From: Theristus sp. LFF4_11
Lineage: Eukaryota; Nematoda; Chromadorea; Monhysterida; Xyalidae
Direction of reading: 5' to 3'
NCBI GenBank assembly: GCA_030248135.1
Contig: JASANC010004997.1
Location: forward strand, 1 to 64,000
DNA length: 64,000 bases
In this document: positions 55,281-64,000 of the stretch, one piece after another
Position numbering within the stretch: position 1 is the stretch's first letter
Layout of the letters: the number at the start of each line of letters is the position of its first letter
Notes under the pieces: generated by a model
Seen by the model: only the letters and a program-made list of their open reading frames with translations
Told to the model about the DNA's origin: nothing
Database searches by the model: none
Translations under genes and position numbers: made by a program

Positions 55281-55816
55281 ACAAGTTCGGAAAAATGCCC
55301 GAAGGGCATGAAAAAGACCAAATATTATTTCAGAATGACACAGATAGAAAAGTGTGACACAAGGATTTTCACAAGATCAAACATTTTATGAAACGTGTGT
55401 GAACTGGAAAGTTACAAACTGAAATAATATTTACGTCAATATATTTTTGTCATTTCAAGGCATTGGCTCCGGTTGTGACCGCACTCATCGTAAAAGGGTT
55501 CAGCCCGCAAACACCATATTAAGCAAATCATTTGATACAGTATTCACAAATAAAAAGAGCATGTTCACAGCAGCAAATGATTTTTTTGCAGCATCAAATG
55601 AAGTGAGATAAAATTCGTACAGAGATTGTGCCTTCCTTGAGAATGACAAAAAAGATATTGGCGTAAATATTATTTCAGTTTGTAACTTTCCAGTTCACAC
55701 ACGTTTCATAAAATGTTTGATCTTGTGAAAATCCTTGTGTCACACTTTTCTATCTGTGTCATTCTGAAATAATATTTGGTCTTTTTCATGCCCTTCGGGC
55801 ATTTTTCCGAACTTGT
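55281..55816. repeat. Long hairpin: near-perfect inverted repeat, arms about 180 bp
   Basis: Sequence from 55281 (ACAAGTTCGGAAAAATGCCC) to about 55466 reappears in reverse complement from about 55633 to 55816, with very few differences. The spacer of about 165 bp includes GGCTCCGGTTGTGACC. It directly follows the tandem array and may be the end of the same composite element. Confidence 0.85.
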
Positions 55817-57118
55817 ATAGTTTTTAACACAAATTTAAAAGGGAAAAGAAATCAGCCAGTCAATCTGACGCTGAAACCAGGTTGATTTTGATGGTTCATG
55901 AATTTTATAACTCATCGTAGTTCTCGAGGCAATGAAATGCGGCGCACTGTCCGGTCAGTTCTAGGAAGCAGCAAAATGACAACGACATTCATGGTGTTTG
56001 CTTCAATTTCAACTGATAACGACATTTTTCAATAGAAATGAAGAACCGCAATGCTTAAGGAAAGGCATTTAATGCAGAAAGTAACATTTTCAATTTATTT
56101 TCACTAACGTTACATAAATAAATAAGCAAGCTACATGAATGAGACTTTATGATTACGAATTCGCTGATCATTATTTACACTGGGAAAGGACACCCCGAAA
56201 GCAGCTTACGTCGCTGGAAATAACAGCAAGTAAAAATTCATAGTTAAAACAGAATCTCAAGCTGACTTATCAAGATAGTTTGACATTGTTCCATTTTCAT
56301 TAGTTATAAGGCATTATTGACGCTAGTATTTACAGAAAACGTTCTACGAACCTAACTCGTCCCTTATCAATGAATAAACAAACCATACAGCCACAGCCAT
56401 TAATAAAACTAGTATTTATTAAATATTTTTTTGCATGAACACGACTTACTCTTGATATTTTGCTTTATCTACAGCTAAACTGCAGTCATACTTTCGAAAT
56501 AAGCCAAAACTGCCAATTAAAAAGAATCGATTCAGTTCATAGTTAGCCAAACAGAAATTGTATACTGTCTTCACTCTATATCGGTAATTTTCTTCTGGAT
56601 AATTTTCAGCCAAATCGGTGGTACAAAAGCAGAGTGGTAGAAAGAAAACCGATACTTTGCATAATAAATGTGCACAACGCTCACCTATGCAGCTCGATCC
56701 TTTGGAACAGCACGAAGAAAAAAAGAAAAACGAAAAAAATATTACTGGTAACCAGTATCATTGTCTCCGTTTTAACAGTAAAATTGTAGAAGCAAGTTAC
56801 AATGATCGAAGCGCATTAGTACGAACCTTTTTTGACAGAATTCGCAATGCGGTACTCCGAGTAACCACAAATAGTATTTTTGTGATTACGATAAGTTCCG
56901 CATTCACATTGGCATTCCGCATTTTGTGGCTCGCTCAGCTGCCATTTTCATGTCACATAGCGTTACACTGTGTCAGGTTGCATTTACAAATCGCGTTTCT
57001 TTTACCTCCACAAAAAATACCCGATTTTTTTTTGATTTCATTTTGTCATCATTCCCAGAAAAAACTCCAAAATCGAAAACGCAACCATATTAAAGCAAAA
57101 TAAGCAATCTTCACAATA
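55817..57118. other. Intergenic; one doubtful open frame
   Basis: No recognised gene. A plus-strand frame of 161 codons at 56618-57103 opens with MVQKQSGRKKTDTLHNK and has a hydrophobic middle, but matches no family I know and has no splice or promoter support. I treat it as probably spurious. The 3' flank of the ALKBH1-like gene also lies here. Confidence 0.3.
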
Positions 57119-60100
57119 TTACACCAACTGACGGATACTGAGGTTAATCCGATGCGTGTTCAGCCAATTCACCACATTTCCGTTTACCAATTGTGCACAA
57201 TCTGTTTGTTCAAAGCGTCTAATGCCACTGAACACCTTCGGAACGCCATGGTAGACCAACCGTTGCTCGCCAGCCATCACCAGCGCGTCACCACTGTGCA
57301 ACATCAACGCCATCGGGGGATCCTCGAGAGTGCGACCACCGCTGAGGTAAATGGCTGGCTGGCCTGCAGGACAATTTATGAACTCGTCATCATCTGAATT
57401 ATCTAAAAATGCGGGAGACGCACATAAAAGGAGGAATATGGCCTTGTGTAAGCAGTGAGAAACTTTTTTGCTTCGTAACTATTTTCAAATCTCTGATGTG
57501 GCACACGGATACAAGTACATAAGAGTCATATTTTTGCGCCGCGTTTGTTTTGCTGAAAAACCTAAAAAATCTTCAAAAGCGTTTTTCATATTGTCCTCTT
57601 CAGTTAGTGCGAAATCACAGCATGTGTGAAATTCTGCAAACTCTGTGCAGAAACAAAAAGAGACTGCAAAGCGTTGCCGCAGATTCGCTCTATTGTTGAT
57701 GACGTACGCACAGTACGTACACACCAGTGACAAAAATGTGTTGTCTTCCGTTGATTTTCACCCTCCTTCCCAGTTCCAAAAACCCGAAGGTACCAAAGTC
57801 CTGTGGATTGTTGTAGGAGGAGTGTGGATGTTGGCTGAACCGTCCGTCCCATGAGCCATCGCCTTCGCCACAAGAAGGGGACTTTGCCTTCACCACAAGA
57901 AGGGGACACATTGCCTTTGCCAATACTTCTGCGCAACGCTTTGTTCTTGGCAAAGCAGTGTCAGTGATCGAAGATGTAATCTCTGTTTTGGTAGTATTAC
58001 GTCACTATTTGCTCGAAATGCAGCGAATGTAAGTTTCTTTTGTCGAAAAAAGAAGAGGGCGTCCATGTGCAACCGAAATACCGTATTACCTCTAATAAAC
58101 CCCCATGGGGGTTTATTTCTTCAGCGACTTCTGGGGGTGGGGGTTTATTTGGGGGGGGGGGTTATTTCTTGGGGTGGGGGTTTGTTGAAAAATGGCAAAA
58201 ATACCTTGCATGGCAGGCAAGAAACTTTTCACAGAGATTTCCTTTTGTAACAGCCTTTTGTAATGAAATTACCACTAACTCATCCCTTTGGGGCCTTTGG
58301 TAGCACAATTTCACCAATATCACTGCATTCAGCCACTGAATTCACTAGGTATGTGTTTTAAACAGGTTTCTAATAAACCCCCATGGGGGTTTATTTTTGG
58401 GGGGATTATTTGGAAACTTGTCGAGGGGGTGGGGGTTTATTTTTGGGGGGGTTTAATTTTGGGGGGGGGGTTAATAGAGGTAATACGGTAATGAATAAAC
58501 GGCGCAAAAATATGGCTCTTATGTACTTGTATCCGTGTGCCACATCAGAGATTTGAAAATAGTTACGAAGCAAAAAAGTTTCTCACTGCTTACACAAGGC
58601 CATATTCCTCCTTTTATGTGCGTCTCCCGCATTTTTAGATAATATTCTGACTTTTACATAAGTCCCAAAAATCGGACATTGTTCAGAACGCGTTGTACAT
58701 ATTCTTCCGAACTTCCCATTCGGCATCAGCCCACCGAATTTTTATCCATTTTTCGTTTTGGAGAGATGTCGCCAGCTTCCATAGCCGATTTACCCAAAAT
58801 CGTCAAGATTCAGTATCTAAAATTGCTCACATAAGAATATGAATCTAACCCAGAATCCGTGATCAGCGCATTGAATTACCCTGGACTACACAGGTCTCCT
58901 GTTTTTTTTGTTTTAGACCGACTTCACCAATTTCCGCGGGCGATTCGCCCGAAATCGTCACAGTCATTATCCTAGCATACACACACACACAGAAACTAAC
59001 CAGAAATTCGTGATCAGCGCATTGAATTACTCTGGACTACACAATTTTCTTATTTTTTGTTTTTTGCCCCGATTTCGCCAATCTCCACGGCCGATTCGCC
59101 TAAAATCGTAACGATTCAATATCTAGAGTTGCTTACATTAGAAAACTAACCTAAAATTCGTGATCAGCGCATTGAATTACCCTGAACTACACCATTTTCT
59201 TATTTTTTATTTCTGGGCCGATTTCGCCAATTTCCACGGTCGATTCGCCCGAAGTCGTAACGACTTTGGTTATTTAGCTGGTATTTGTTTAACTTAGGTT
59301 TGTTTAAACTAAGTATATGTTTGAATTTGAGCTCTTTAGCTGTTCTTAGTTTTAAAACGGTTTTGCAAACTTGTTTCCTGATGTGAAACTGTCACTGTTA
59401 TGGTCAAAAACATGGATATTGATGCGATCAACTGGAAAAAATACCCATTTTTCGGCATTTTCTTCACATTTTTCAACAAATGAAGATCGAGTTCAAACTC
59501 TGCGTAGTTTTTTACCTCAGGAAACGTTGTTGGTTTGTCAAATGACGTTTTCTTGCACACGCTGAAATTGCAAACGTACGTTAAAATGCGCATTTTCTGT
59601 CATTTTGTGCGAAAAGGCTTAATTTTGAGCCTTGGGGAGCATCGTAGAAAAAATAAATGCGAAATTTGAAAAATTTAAACGTTTTTCTCGTTCAGAATCC
59701 ATCTTATGCGCACACAGCGTGTGTAAAGCATCACCACGAAAAAATTTCTAGTGCACACAGCATACCTGTGGACTATCTACCTGTGTGCAGCGGAAAAAAT
59801 TCTCAACTCCTTTTATGTTCACAATGCGAGGCAAACTAATTTTGGAATTTACGCGCGAGCGACTGACGGGCCATATTATGTCTCATCCGCTGTCCGCTGC
59901 GCTCCGCTTCGCTCGCGAATGGACATGATATTGTCACCCTCGTGGCCTGGTGGTAGCGCGTTAGACTCTTATCTGTGTGTCCGGAGGATCGAGCCCCGCC
60001 GAGAGGTGTATGGGCACTTAATGATAGAGAAAACTCGATGACCACCGTACTCGACGGGGTTCTGTACACTTTTCTGGGTTAGCCCTAGCTGAAAACAACC

Positions 60101-61574
60101 CCTAAAATCTCCAACAACAACAGCAACAACAACTAAAAATTTCTAGTTCCTTTCCACACACGATTTCCAAATCCCACGGTCACAACCAAAACAACCGTAC
60201 CGGTAACCGGTACACACACAATTCATAGTGGACTGAAAACAAGATGCTGAGTTGGAAGGACAAAAACGTTGTCTTCAGACGCATGCCCGAAATGCGCATC
60301 AGTTCGTGCGCTTTCGCTGATTAGCCATCAACCAAAATGAACAATGACAACCGAACTCGTTTGTTACCACAGCATCATATCTCGAATAATAAACGTTTCA
60401 CGAAATTGCCAAACTTCCATCATATAATTGTCATCGTACCAAGGCTGATCGACACTAACGGACAATCGAGATTCCACTCGGAATGATCCGTGTGCCCGGA
60501 CAGCGTCGACGTCGCATTGTAGTAGTTGACAATCGCCGCTTCTGGCGCAAACGTCCCGTAGCCAGCGACAGCGGCAATCAAACGCGCGATTCGTTGGATG
60601 TTCGCGGGGAATTGCGAACGATGCTCGGTGGAGTATGTTTTCGACGTCCAGTCATAGTGATAGCCGAACGCCAGCCAACGGAGTCTCTCGCGTAGTTCGG
60701 ACCAGTCGTTCTGAAACACTCGCAGATTTTGCGTTTTGCTTTTGGCGAATCCTCTCTAAAGCAGATTTAGTCCTTCTTTTAAGTCTAAACACTGTGCACT
60801 CATGAACACAGCAATGCTGCAGCTGATGTGTGCGTGTGTGTTGATTTGTGAACGTGCAACATTTACTGTTTATAACTTAGTTTCGCGTGTTTATACAGAC
60901 GTCAGCTGTCTTGTCATAAATAGCACAGCCACTGCCAGTTTGATGATGCAGCTTGAAAAAAAACGCTGTTGATTCACGAGTCATGAACCAACGACAACAA
61001 CAAAAACATTGTGGAAAAGTAAAGAAAAAATGGCAACCTAATATTACAGTGTCCATTTTGTGACCTTTTTTTCACAACTTACTCCCTGACTGGAAGTATC
61101 CCGAAACGCCGCAGCACGTTCACTGGAACACGAGAAATGCGCCGAAATTCCATCCAAGTTGGTACGATGCGTTGCATCTGAAGGACATCCAGTCAACAAT
61201 TGGTCGGCCAGTTTTAGTTCCGCTTTAGAATCGCGAAAAACATCCGTTATCAAGAATAGTCCTTCTCTACCGGCAAAACTGTAACAATGCCACGTGTTCA
61301 CCGGTTTCAGCCAATCATCGTCAAATAGGTCAGCTGCTATCCTGTCGTTTTCGAGTACTTTAGCTGCCGAAGTCATTTGAATAAGCGTTTCGTGAGCAAT
61401 TAGAGATGTGGGATTTCGACTATCAATTACTGCCGACAAATCCGGAGGGGGCACGCGGCGTTTATAAAACTTGAAGGCGGCTCGAAACGCTGAATTTGAT
61501 GGTTTTTTTGAATCAACGCGAATTTCTGCATTATTTGCAGGCAGTTCATATGGGTCAGCATGGCTCATCGTCAT
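57119..61574 (-). CDS. ALKBH1: ALKBH1-like Fe(II)/2-oxoglutarate dioxygenase, three exons, 335 aa
   Basis: AlkB-family dioxygenase. ALKBH1 removes methyl groups from nucleic acids, notably tRNA m1A, and has been linked to DNA 6mA; it acts in nucleus and mitochondria. Exons on the minus strand: 61574-61083, 60710-60440 and 57363-57119, with phases 0 and 1 matching, and a stop at 57119-57121. Family features: the N-terminal FRAAFKFYKRR; LRWLAFGYHYDWTSKTY; EAAIVNYYNATSTLSGHTD with metal ligands His237 and Asp239; GQPAIYLSGG; MLHSGD; the third ligand His293 in VYHGVP; and the terminal RINLSIR motif (Arg326, Asn328, Arg332) that binds 2-oxoglutarate. All catalytic residues are present, so the enzyme should be active. 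It is slightly shorter than the 389-residue human protein. The second intron (57364-60439) is 3.08 kb and full of repeats. The start lies 15 nt after the stop of the upstream small ORF, in the same frame; ATG at 61568 is an alternative. Confidence 0.93.
57398..58643. mobile_element. 1.25-kb element with about 145-bp TIRs in the ALKBH1 intron
   Basis: The left end (TTATCTAAAAATGCGGGAGA and on, to about 57540) and the right end (58498-58643) are inverted copies of about 145 bp. The element starts about 35 bp from the ALKBH1 last-exon acceptor. It is itself interrupted by the TA-flanked MITE at 58079-58490. No transposase frame seen. Confidence 0.8.
58079..58490. mobile_element. TA-flanked MITE, TIR CCGTATTACCTCTA (copy 2)
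   Basis: The ends TACCGTATTACCTCTAATAA and TTAATAGAGGTAATACGGTA match the element at 11806-12247, including the inner phrase CTTCAGCGACTTCTGGGGGT (complement in copy 1). It is nested inside the 57398-58643 element. Confidence 0.82.
58850..59265. repeat. Three tandem units of about 150 bp in the ALKBH1 intron
   Basis: Each unit contains CGTGATCAGCGCATTGAATT, then CTACAC and TTTT-rich sequence, then CGATTCGCC with AATCGT nearby. Units start near 58858, 59010 and 59158. No coding frame is kept. Confidence 0.7.
59936..60138 (+). repeat. tRNA-derived SINE-like element with CAA-rich tail
   Basis: GTGGCCTGGTGGTAGCGCG resembles a tRNA D-arm/A box, and GGATCGAGCCC about 35 nt later resembles a B box. 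The tRNA-like head (about 59936-60010) is followed by an unrelated body and a tail of CAACAACAACAGCAACAAC at about 60110-60136, as in SINEs. The cloverleaf is incomplete, so a working tRNA is unlikely. It lies in the last ALKBH1 intron. Confidence 0.6.
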
Positions 61575-61589
61575 TGTTTTTGTATAATT

Positions 61590-61931
61590 CTATCCATCTT
61601 CGTCCAGGCCCAGCTCGCGGCGTTTCTGCTCGAACTCCTGGTGGATGTTGAACTTCAGATCGATCATCTCTTCGTAGACTGGCTGAAAGGACTTGTGTTC
61701 GGTTTTTTTCTCACCAATTTGCACGAGAACAGAATCCGGGATTGCATACATTGTTGCGGAATGTTCATGGTCCGCGGGATACTCAACCATTTTCAATAAA
61801 AAAACGACAAAAAACGCAAACAATTTCACCATCATTGGCTGTTTGATCATGCGAACGACGGTCGATCCAGAAAAAATGCCGATTGTCAGCCACAATATGA
61901 GTCGAGCTCGCGAAGCCGTCGGTTGCGGCAT
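61590..61931 (-). CDS. Small membrane protein, 113 aa, unrecognised
   Basis: An uninterrupted frame from ATG 61931 to TAG 61590. It opens MPQPTASRARLILWLTIGIF, has one or two hydrophobic segments (residues about 10-26 and 35-52), then a hydrophilic tail with IPDSVLVQIGEKK and QKRRELGLDEDG. A 48-nt in-frame stretch, GTGAAATT...GTTGAG, could be an intron that removes the second hydrophobic segment; I left it in. A strong acceptor (GGTTTTTTAG) lies 9 nt upstream of the ATG, as expected for a spliced-leader site. The size and layout recall mitochondrial inner-membrane assembly factors, but I cannot name a family. The stop is in frame with, and 15 nt before, the ALKBH1 start. Confidence 0.6.
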   Translation of the reverse strand: MPQPTASRARLILWLTIGIFSGSTVVRMIKQPMMVKLFAFFVVFLLKMVEYPADHEHSATMYAIPDSVLVQIGEKKTEHKSFQPVYEEMIDLKFNIHQEFEQKRRELGLDEDG

Positions 61932-62305
61932 GTTTTGAGCTAAAAAACCGTTTTTTCACAACAATAAAATCAACTTTAGTTAAAGTTGAGTTGAACAATA
62001 AACGTAAAAAAGAAAAGTCAAAACTAGTGTTCAAGATAGTGCTGAGGTCAGCTGTGACTGTACAGAGTGCAGACCATCGAAGAAAATACTTCCAAGTACG
62101 ATTAGAATTTCAAACAAACTTTACTCACATTCACAACCAATCAGTGATCTCCCAGAATCATCCAGACAAAAATAAAAATCTTTCCCACGTCTTCAACAAC
62201 ATCTTGCCGACAGACAAACCAAAAAACAAAACAAAATGAGCATTGATGATACAAAAGAATCAGACACAAGAGGGCAAAAAATCACGACTAAACTACAAAA
62301 ATCAT
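61932..62305 (-). other. Gap between the XPC-like and small membrane protein genes, with a trans-splice-like acceptor
   Basis: About 370 nt, AT-rich, with no exon. The minus strand reads CGGTTTTTTAG at 61950-61940 just before the next ATG. A spacing of a few hundred bases plus an acceptor directly before the start codon is the usual layout inside nematode operons. Confidence 0.45.
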
Positions 62306-64000
62306 TCAGAGCGTAAATTGATGCTTCGCCCGCGGCCACATCGCCTCTTCAGTCGAATCGTCTTGTGCATTCACGACGGATGGTGAGGCGTTTCCATCCA
62401 ATTCAGCTTCGTTTGTGTCCTCACTGTCGTCTGAAGCATCCAACACGTCTCCACTGGTCTTGCTCTTCTTCGCTTGCGATTTCCGCTTGTGCGACTTTTT
62501 GTTATGTTGCGGCTGAAATGTGTTTCATGAATTCCTAAATGTCACAACACCTCCACGATTGCGGTGTACTGACCGTCCGGAATCGTGGAAAATTATCAAA
62601 AACAGAATAAAACAAAATAAAAAAGTTAGGGAACTTTTGGATGCTCGTGTCTGGTGATAATTGTGTTCACCGTCTTTGAAAATAATACCAGACAGATTTA
62701 GGCCGATGTTTTACGGCTGTTTGCTAAAACTGGCCGAGTCTGTACGTTGCATAAAGAATTTGGAATCGAATTTGAAAGGTTTAGAATTTCAACTGAAACT
62801 TTCAAATCAGCACTTGAACGAATGAGAAAGACCCCTCATCGATGTCAAATTACCAATTGACACTTTTACCACAACACTTTTTTAGAACTTGCCAAAAACT
62901 TGCGATCAACACGTTGCTTCAACAGAATTCCTTTGATCAAGCGTTTCCAGTTTTCAATGGCGCGCTCTTGAGCTTTCTGAATGAAAAACGGCAAATCTGA
63001 TTGTGTTGATTGGCTATGGTGTATAATCAGGAGGAATCAAATCAGTGGATCACAAAAAAACAACAACAAAAGGAAAAACAATAAACGCTGATTAAATTTG
63101 CACAAAGCGCGATTACAAACTGGACAATACAAGTGGTAGAGTCCTAGTCTGAAGACTATTGCACACGCAAAACACACTTTGTTACATGTGTGCAGAGCAA
63201 TATCGCATACGTGCCTGTGCGTTTGTTTCCGGACTGTGCAACATTAGACCAGAAATCACGAATGTGCACGGTCTTCAGACAAGGACCTTCCACCAATACT
63301 GACATCATTTGCCTGTCCGTCTGACCGATCCCAATCAGCGCCCTTTACCTCCTTCAAATATTCGGCACGTCGCGCTTCCGCTTCCTCCCAAGCGGACACC
63401 AACGCTTGCTCGTGCTCGCTACACACCAAGAAACCGTCTTGTCTGGAGAAAAAACTCGTTTTTGTTTGTTTGAATCGTTTTAATTGAGACAAACTGTTAA
63501 AAACGTCGATAATGGAATTTGGTTGAGCCGATATGATCGCTCAATGTGACCGTTCCACAGAAATTAAAAATGAAGTGGGACGATTTCAAAGAAATGCAAC
63601 TTTTAAGGTACGGTTTACTCCTGTGATTGTGTTTAACTACAAAGGGTGGTACAATTTCATCTCTGGGTATCAGTCACAAACGGCCTATAAACGTGTTCGT
63701 CGGCTCCTAGCCATCCACGGAAGACAGCCACCTTGCCATAGCAGCCGAAAAAATTCGCTCCCCATCCCCGCAAATCAAGCAAGACCAGTTTGATAAACCC
63801 CAATAGCCGCACAATACTACAATATACGTATCTAAGTGCTCGTTTACTTGCATCGCGATTCTCCACTATCGATCCAACCACCCATTACCACTGACCTCGA
63901 CAAAAACACGCCCTAAAAACAACAACAACGCACACTGGCAGGTTGCGCCCGCTGCGGAACTCCCAGTCGGTGACTACTGGCACGCAGTCAACGTCCAGTC
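62306..64000 (-). CDS. XPC: XPC/Rad4-like DNA-damage recognition protein, C-terminal part
   Basis: 3' end of a gene for the damage sensor of global-genome nucleotide excision repair; the 5' part lies beyond the window. Exons on the minus strand: 64000-63934 (partial), 63442-63349, 62976-62878 and 62512-62306, with consistent phases and a TGA at 62306-62308. The first piece, LDVDCVPVVTDWEF then NLPV, joins to QDGFLVCSEHEQALVSAWEE, the end of the third beta-hairpin domain. Next comes AIENWKRLIKGILLKQRVDR, matching the conserved NWK-LL-KGLLIRERL helix of XPC. The last exon gives a Lys-rich then acidic tail (KKSHKRKSQAKKSK, DASDDSEDTNEAELD). The donor after the third exon (GTGTTG) is weak, chosen because phase and composition fit; other details are well supported. 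Confidence 0.88.

Noticed and set aside
56618..57103. A 161-codon frame as a possible intronless gene
   Set aside because: No recognisable domain, weak codon character, and no supporting signals; listed only as doubtful.
59936..60012. A functional tRNA gene
   Set aside because: A- and B-box-like words are present, but I could not complete a cloverleaf with a clean acceptor stem and anticodon arm, and the CAA tail points to a SINE.

Overview
The window reads as nuclear DNA of a nematode. It holds a cuticle-collagen gene with the nematode-specific N-terminal domain, introns ending in the nematode-style TTTCAG acceptor, acceptor sites just upstream of start codons that look like trans-splice sites, and an insulin-like gene with repeated B/A exons. 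The introns are large and full of small inverted-repeat transposons, more than in Caenorhabditis. A basal (Dorylaimia-like) nematode is possible, but that is a guess. I rebuilt the genes by hand from splice sites and reading phase. Every internal junction of the collagen, GRAMD4-like, ALKBH1-like and TBC1D25-like models keeps phase.

Layout. 1-2.9 kb: repeats and AT-rich DNA. 2.9-4.1 kb (-): a 270-residue cuticle collagen in five exons. 4.9-9.5 kb: a patchwork of repeats with long G or C runs. 9.6-16.8 kb (+): about ten small exons alternating insulin B-chain-like (C-x11-C) and A-chain-like (CC-x4/5-C-x8-C) segments in compatible phase, apparently one precursor with several insulin-like units. 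Its introns hold several MITEs and a mariner-type remnant. 16.8-32.1 kb: a transposon graveyard, with hAT-like MITEs carrying exact 8-bp target duplications, TA-flanked MITEs, and the same G/C-run blocks reused in both orientations. 31.6-34.1 kb: scattered exon-like pieces I cannot name.

34.9-45.0 kb (+): a TBC1D25-like Rab GTPase-activating protein in at least 15 exons. 46.4-49.6 kb (-): a GRAMD4-like membrane protein in 14 exons, convergent with it. 50.3-53.1 kb: a 2.76-kb fold-back element bounded by TTAA. 54.1-55.8 kb: a tandem array followed by a long near-perfect hairpin. 57.1-61.6 kb (-): an ALKBH1-like dioxygenase with a 3-kb last intron filled with repeats. 61.6-61.9 kb (-): a small membrane protein whose stop codon lies in frame and only 15 nt before the ALKBH1 start. 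62.3-64.0 kb (-): the 3' end of an XPC/Rad4-like DNA-repair gene.

Functional picture. The collagen builds cuticle, the poly-insulin gene would supply secreted signals, and the TBC1D25-like and GRAMD4-like proteins act in membrane traffic or autophagy and at organelle membranes. The three minus-strand genes at the right edge (XPC, small membrane protein, ALKBH1) are close enough to be an operon. The most unusual items are the multi-unit insulin gene and the in-frame two-ORF arrangement at ALKBH1.
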